From: a virus
IMG/VR virus record: IMGVR_UViG_3300020477_000013
Location: 1-64,000 of that record
DNA length: 64,000 nt
Reading direction: 5' to 3' (one strand)
Shown here: piece by piece, positions 62,512 to 64,000 of the stretch
Numbering within the stretch: the stretch's first letter is position 1
Layout: each line of letters begins with the position of its first letter
Translations under genes and position numbers: made by a program
Notes under the pieces: model-generated
Seen by the model: the letters and a program-made list of their open reading frames with translations, nothing else
What the model was told of the DNA's origin: nothing
The model's database searches: none

Positions 62512-64000
62512 ATGACTGATAGTTACGATAAGGATCTACAGCAGATAGGAAAATATTTTGGCGTTCCCACACGTGACAGTAAGGTTATGTTTCTACAGAG
62601 CCTTGAGGCACTTTCGGGCGAGTCATTTAATAAGCTGGTGGGTTCTTCAAATGAGCTAGATAAGATGATCTCAAGTATCCAGTCACCTACCACACTCGGC
62701 CCCTCCGCCAGAGTAATTTACCAGCAACTGAATAATTTATCAACGTCAAAAAATAAAGATGCTGCAGGCGCTGCGATCAAGGATGTTGTCGGTAAGATGA
62801 TTGACGTTACTTGGGTGCACCCACAAACCGCTACTCACCCTGGGATAAACGAGTATATTAACCCTGTTTCAAGCTTTTGGACACAGGGGACTCCGGATGG
62901 TAAGTCTAATACGCCGGCAACGATCAAGAGTATGATGTCTGAAGAGACTCTGGGCGACATTAATAGCAAGCATTTTAAGCCTACCCTGACAGCCCCTAAT
63001 TTGTCGGTAATACAGATATACGACTCTAGACGAACACCATCTTCTACAGATACGGGCGCAGTACAACTTTTCTTAAATTCTATACCCACGATAGAATTAA
63101 GCATGTGCGTTCCATTTTTGGATGTTACTGTTGTCGAGAAAGGCCCTGCCTTAGATTATAATAATAAAGTACAGTCAATGGGTATAGTTCGTACACTAAT
63201 GGGCACGACGAATGTTGGTACTGATCAAAGTCATCCAAACTGGATCCTTGCGAATGCTGTAGATTCAGGGGTTCTGTCAACAATTAGGGAAAATGAACGT
63301 GCAATTCAGAATGGCGTTAACAAGGCTGGTAGGATTGAGACGACCGGGCAAGGCAAGGGCGTTTTTTCTTTTTCTTCTTCTGGGATGGAGATGTTTCTAG
63401 CTCCCCAGACTCTTACACCAAATGATGTATACCAGGATAAAGCAATAGGCGTATCGCCAAGTGGAAAAAATAAAGCATCTGCAAATAAGTCTGAGGCTGA
63501 ATCCGCTCAAGCAAATTCTCAAGCTGGAGCAGGTGGAAGGCCGGCCCCTATTTTAGATAGGTTTAGGCCGCTAGCATCGATTGAGTCATTCAACGTCAGT
63601 ATCAAATCCACCGTGGGGTTTTTATCATTTAAGACTGCTGAATTAGTCATAGTGTTACATGATCGATCTCGCCTTCATGAAATTGCCCCCCTTGTCCGGC
63701 CTGATATTTTCGGTGCTGGAAAAGTTAGGATGATGATTGAATATGGTTGGTCTCATCCAGCAGGAAGTCATAGTACACACTATAGCTTTTTCGGAAGGTT
63801 TTTAGACGGGCTTCGTGTCAAAGAGATGTTCAATGTTGTAAATTCATCATATTCTTTTGACGAAGACGGGAGTGTCAAGATTAGCCTGACACTGTCGACG
63901 GCCGGGGGTACATCGCTGGGAGCGATTATGATTCCTGAGTCGCCAAAGCTTGCTCAAGCAAGGGTCGCGATGGACAACTTGGTAGAGGCAATTAATAGGC
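62512..64000 (+). CDS. Baseplate protein (3' end outside window)
   Basis: The frame opens at ATG 62512 (MTDSYDKDLQQIGKYFGVPT) and remains open to the window end, giving 496 visible residues. The region near residues 345-450 (SFNVSIKSTVGFLSFKTAELV, LHDRSRLHEIAPLVRPDIFG, MMIEYGWSHPAG, then a YSFDEDGSVKISLTL strand pair) resembles baseplate proteins of large phages with hub-type (gp27/VgrG-like) beta-barrel domains. The first 330 residues are unrecognised, apart from a disordered Ala/Ser/Lys-rich linker (residues 318-343). Baseplate location is well supported by context; hub identity is tentative. Confidence 0.65.
   Translation, partial: MTDSYDKDLQQIGKYFGVPTRDSKVMFLQSLEALSGESFNKLVGSSNELDKMISSIQSPTTLGPSARVIYQQLNNLSTSKNKDAAGAAIKDVVGKMIDVTWVHPQTATHPGINEYINPVSSFWTQGTPDGKSNTPATIKSMMSEETLGDINSKHFKPTLTAPNLSVIQIYDSRRTPSSTDTGAVQLFLNSIPTIELSMCVPFLDVTVVEKGPALDYNNKVQSMGIVRTLMGTTNVGTDQSHPNWILANAVDSGVLSTIRENERAIQNGVNKAGRIETTGQGKGVFSFSSSGMEMFLAPQTLTPNDVYQDKAIGVSPSGKNKASANKSEAESAQANSQAGAGGRPAPILDRFRPLASIESFNVSIKSTVGFLSFKTAELVIVLHDRSRLHEIAPLVRPDIFGAGKVRMMIEYGWSHPAGSHSTHYSFFGRFLDGLRVKEMFNVVNSSYSFDEDGSVKISLTLSTAGGTSLGAIMIPESPKLAQARVAMDNLVEAINR

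Noticed and set aside
1-64000. tRNA genes, CRISPR arrays, transposases, integrase or attachment sites
   Set aside because: Looked for by eye in all gaps; none found. The gaps are short (up to about 145 bases) and hold only ribosome binding sites, promoter-like motifs and terminators.

Overview
The window is one uninterrupted late, structural region of a large tailed bacteriophage of T4-like (myovirus) descent. All 45 genes I can support lie on the + strand, usually 10-120 bases apart or overlapping at TAATG/ATGA junctions. There are no tRNAs, insertion sequences, integrase or host genes. Large (jumbo-type) genome size is inferred from very long structural genes: a 2127-aa protein, two sheath proteins of about 1100 aa, and a 1636-aa tape measure. 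Base composition is moderate (low 40s % GC by eye). The host cannot be read from the sequence; fibre and neck style suggest an aquatic phage, which is inference.

Layout. (1) 1-20376: tail fibre (5' end missing) and seven large virion proteins, probably baseplate periphery and fibres, with fibronectin-III-like and LamG-like modules. (2) 20376-25382: a DNA-metabolism island with a RuvC-type resolvase, a primase, a single-chain Mre11-Rad50 fusion (T4 gp47+gp46 equivalents) and a small zinc protein. (3) 25418-37638: packaging and head genes in T4 order: terminase large subunit, portal, prohead protease, a block of unrecognised small head-region genes, a ribosomal protein bS21 homologue, acidic scaffold and major capsid protein, closed by a strong terminator. 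(4) 37761-41231: accessory island with a Lys-rich coiled-coil protein, a PAS-domain protein, a coiled-coil/membrane-anchor protein, two paralogous small beta proteins and an FtsZ/tubulin-like GTPase. (5) 41299-51813: neck proteins gp13-like and gp14-like, sheath completion gp15-like, two tandem sheath paralogues and tail tube, closed by a second strong terminator. (6) 51939-64000: gp26-like baseplate hub protein, an overlapping ORF that may be reached by ribosomal frameshifting, tape measure, a large baseplate protein, a LysM/gp53-like protein and a baseplate protein cut by the window end.

Working together: protease, scaffold, portal and capsid protein build the prohead; terminase fills it from DNA that RuvC and Mre11-Rad50 can resolve and process; the neck set joins head to a contractile tail whose length is set by the tape measure. 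The most notable non-structural content is the FtsZ-like GTPase, the PAS protein and bS21, which point to phage control of cell organisation, sensing and translation initiation late in infection.
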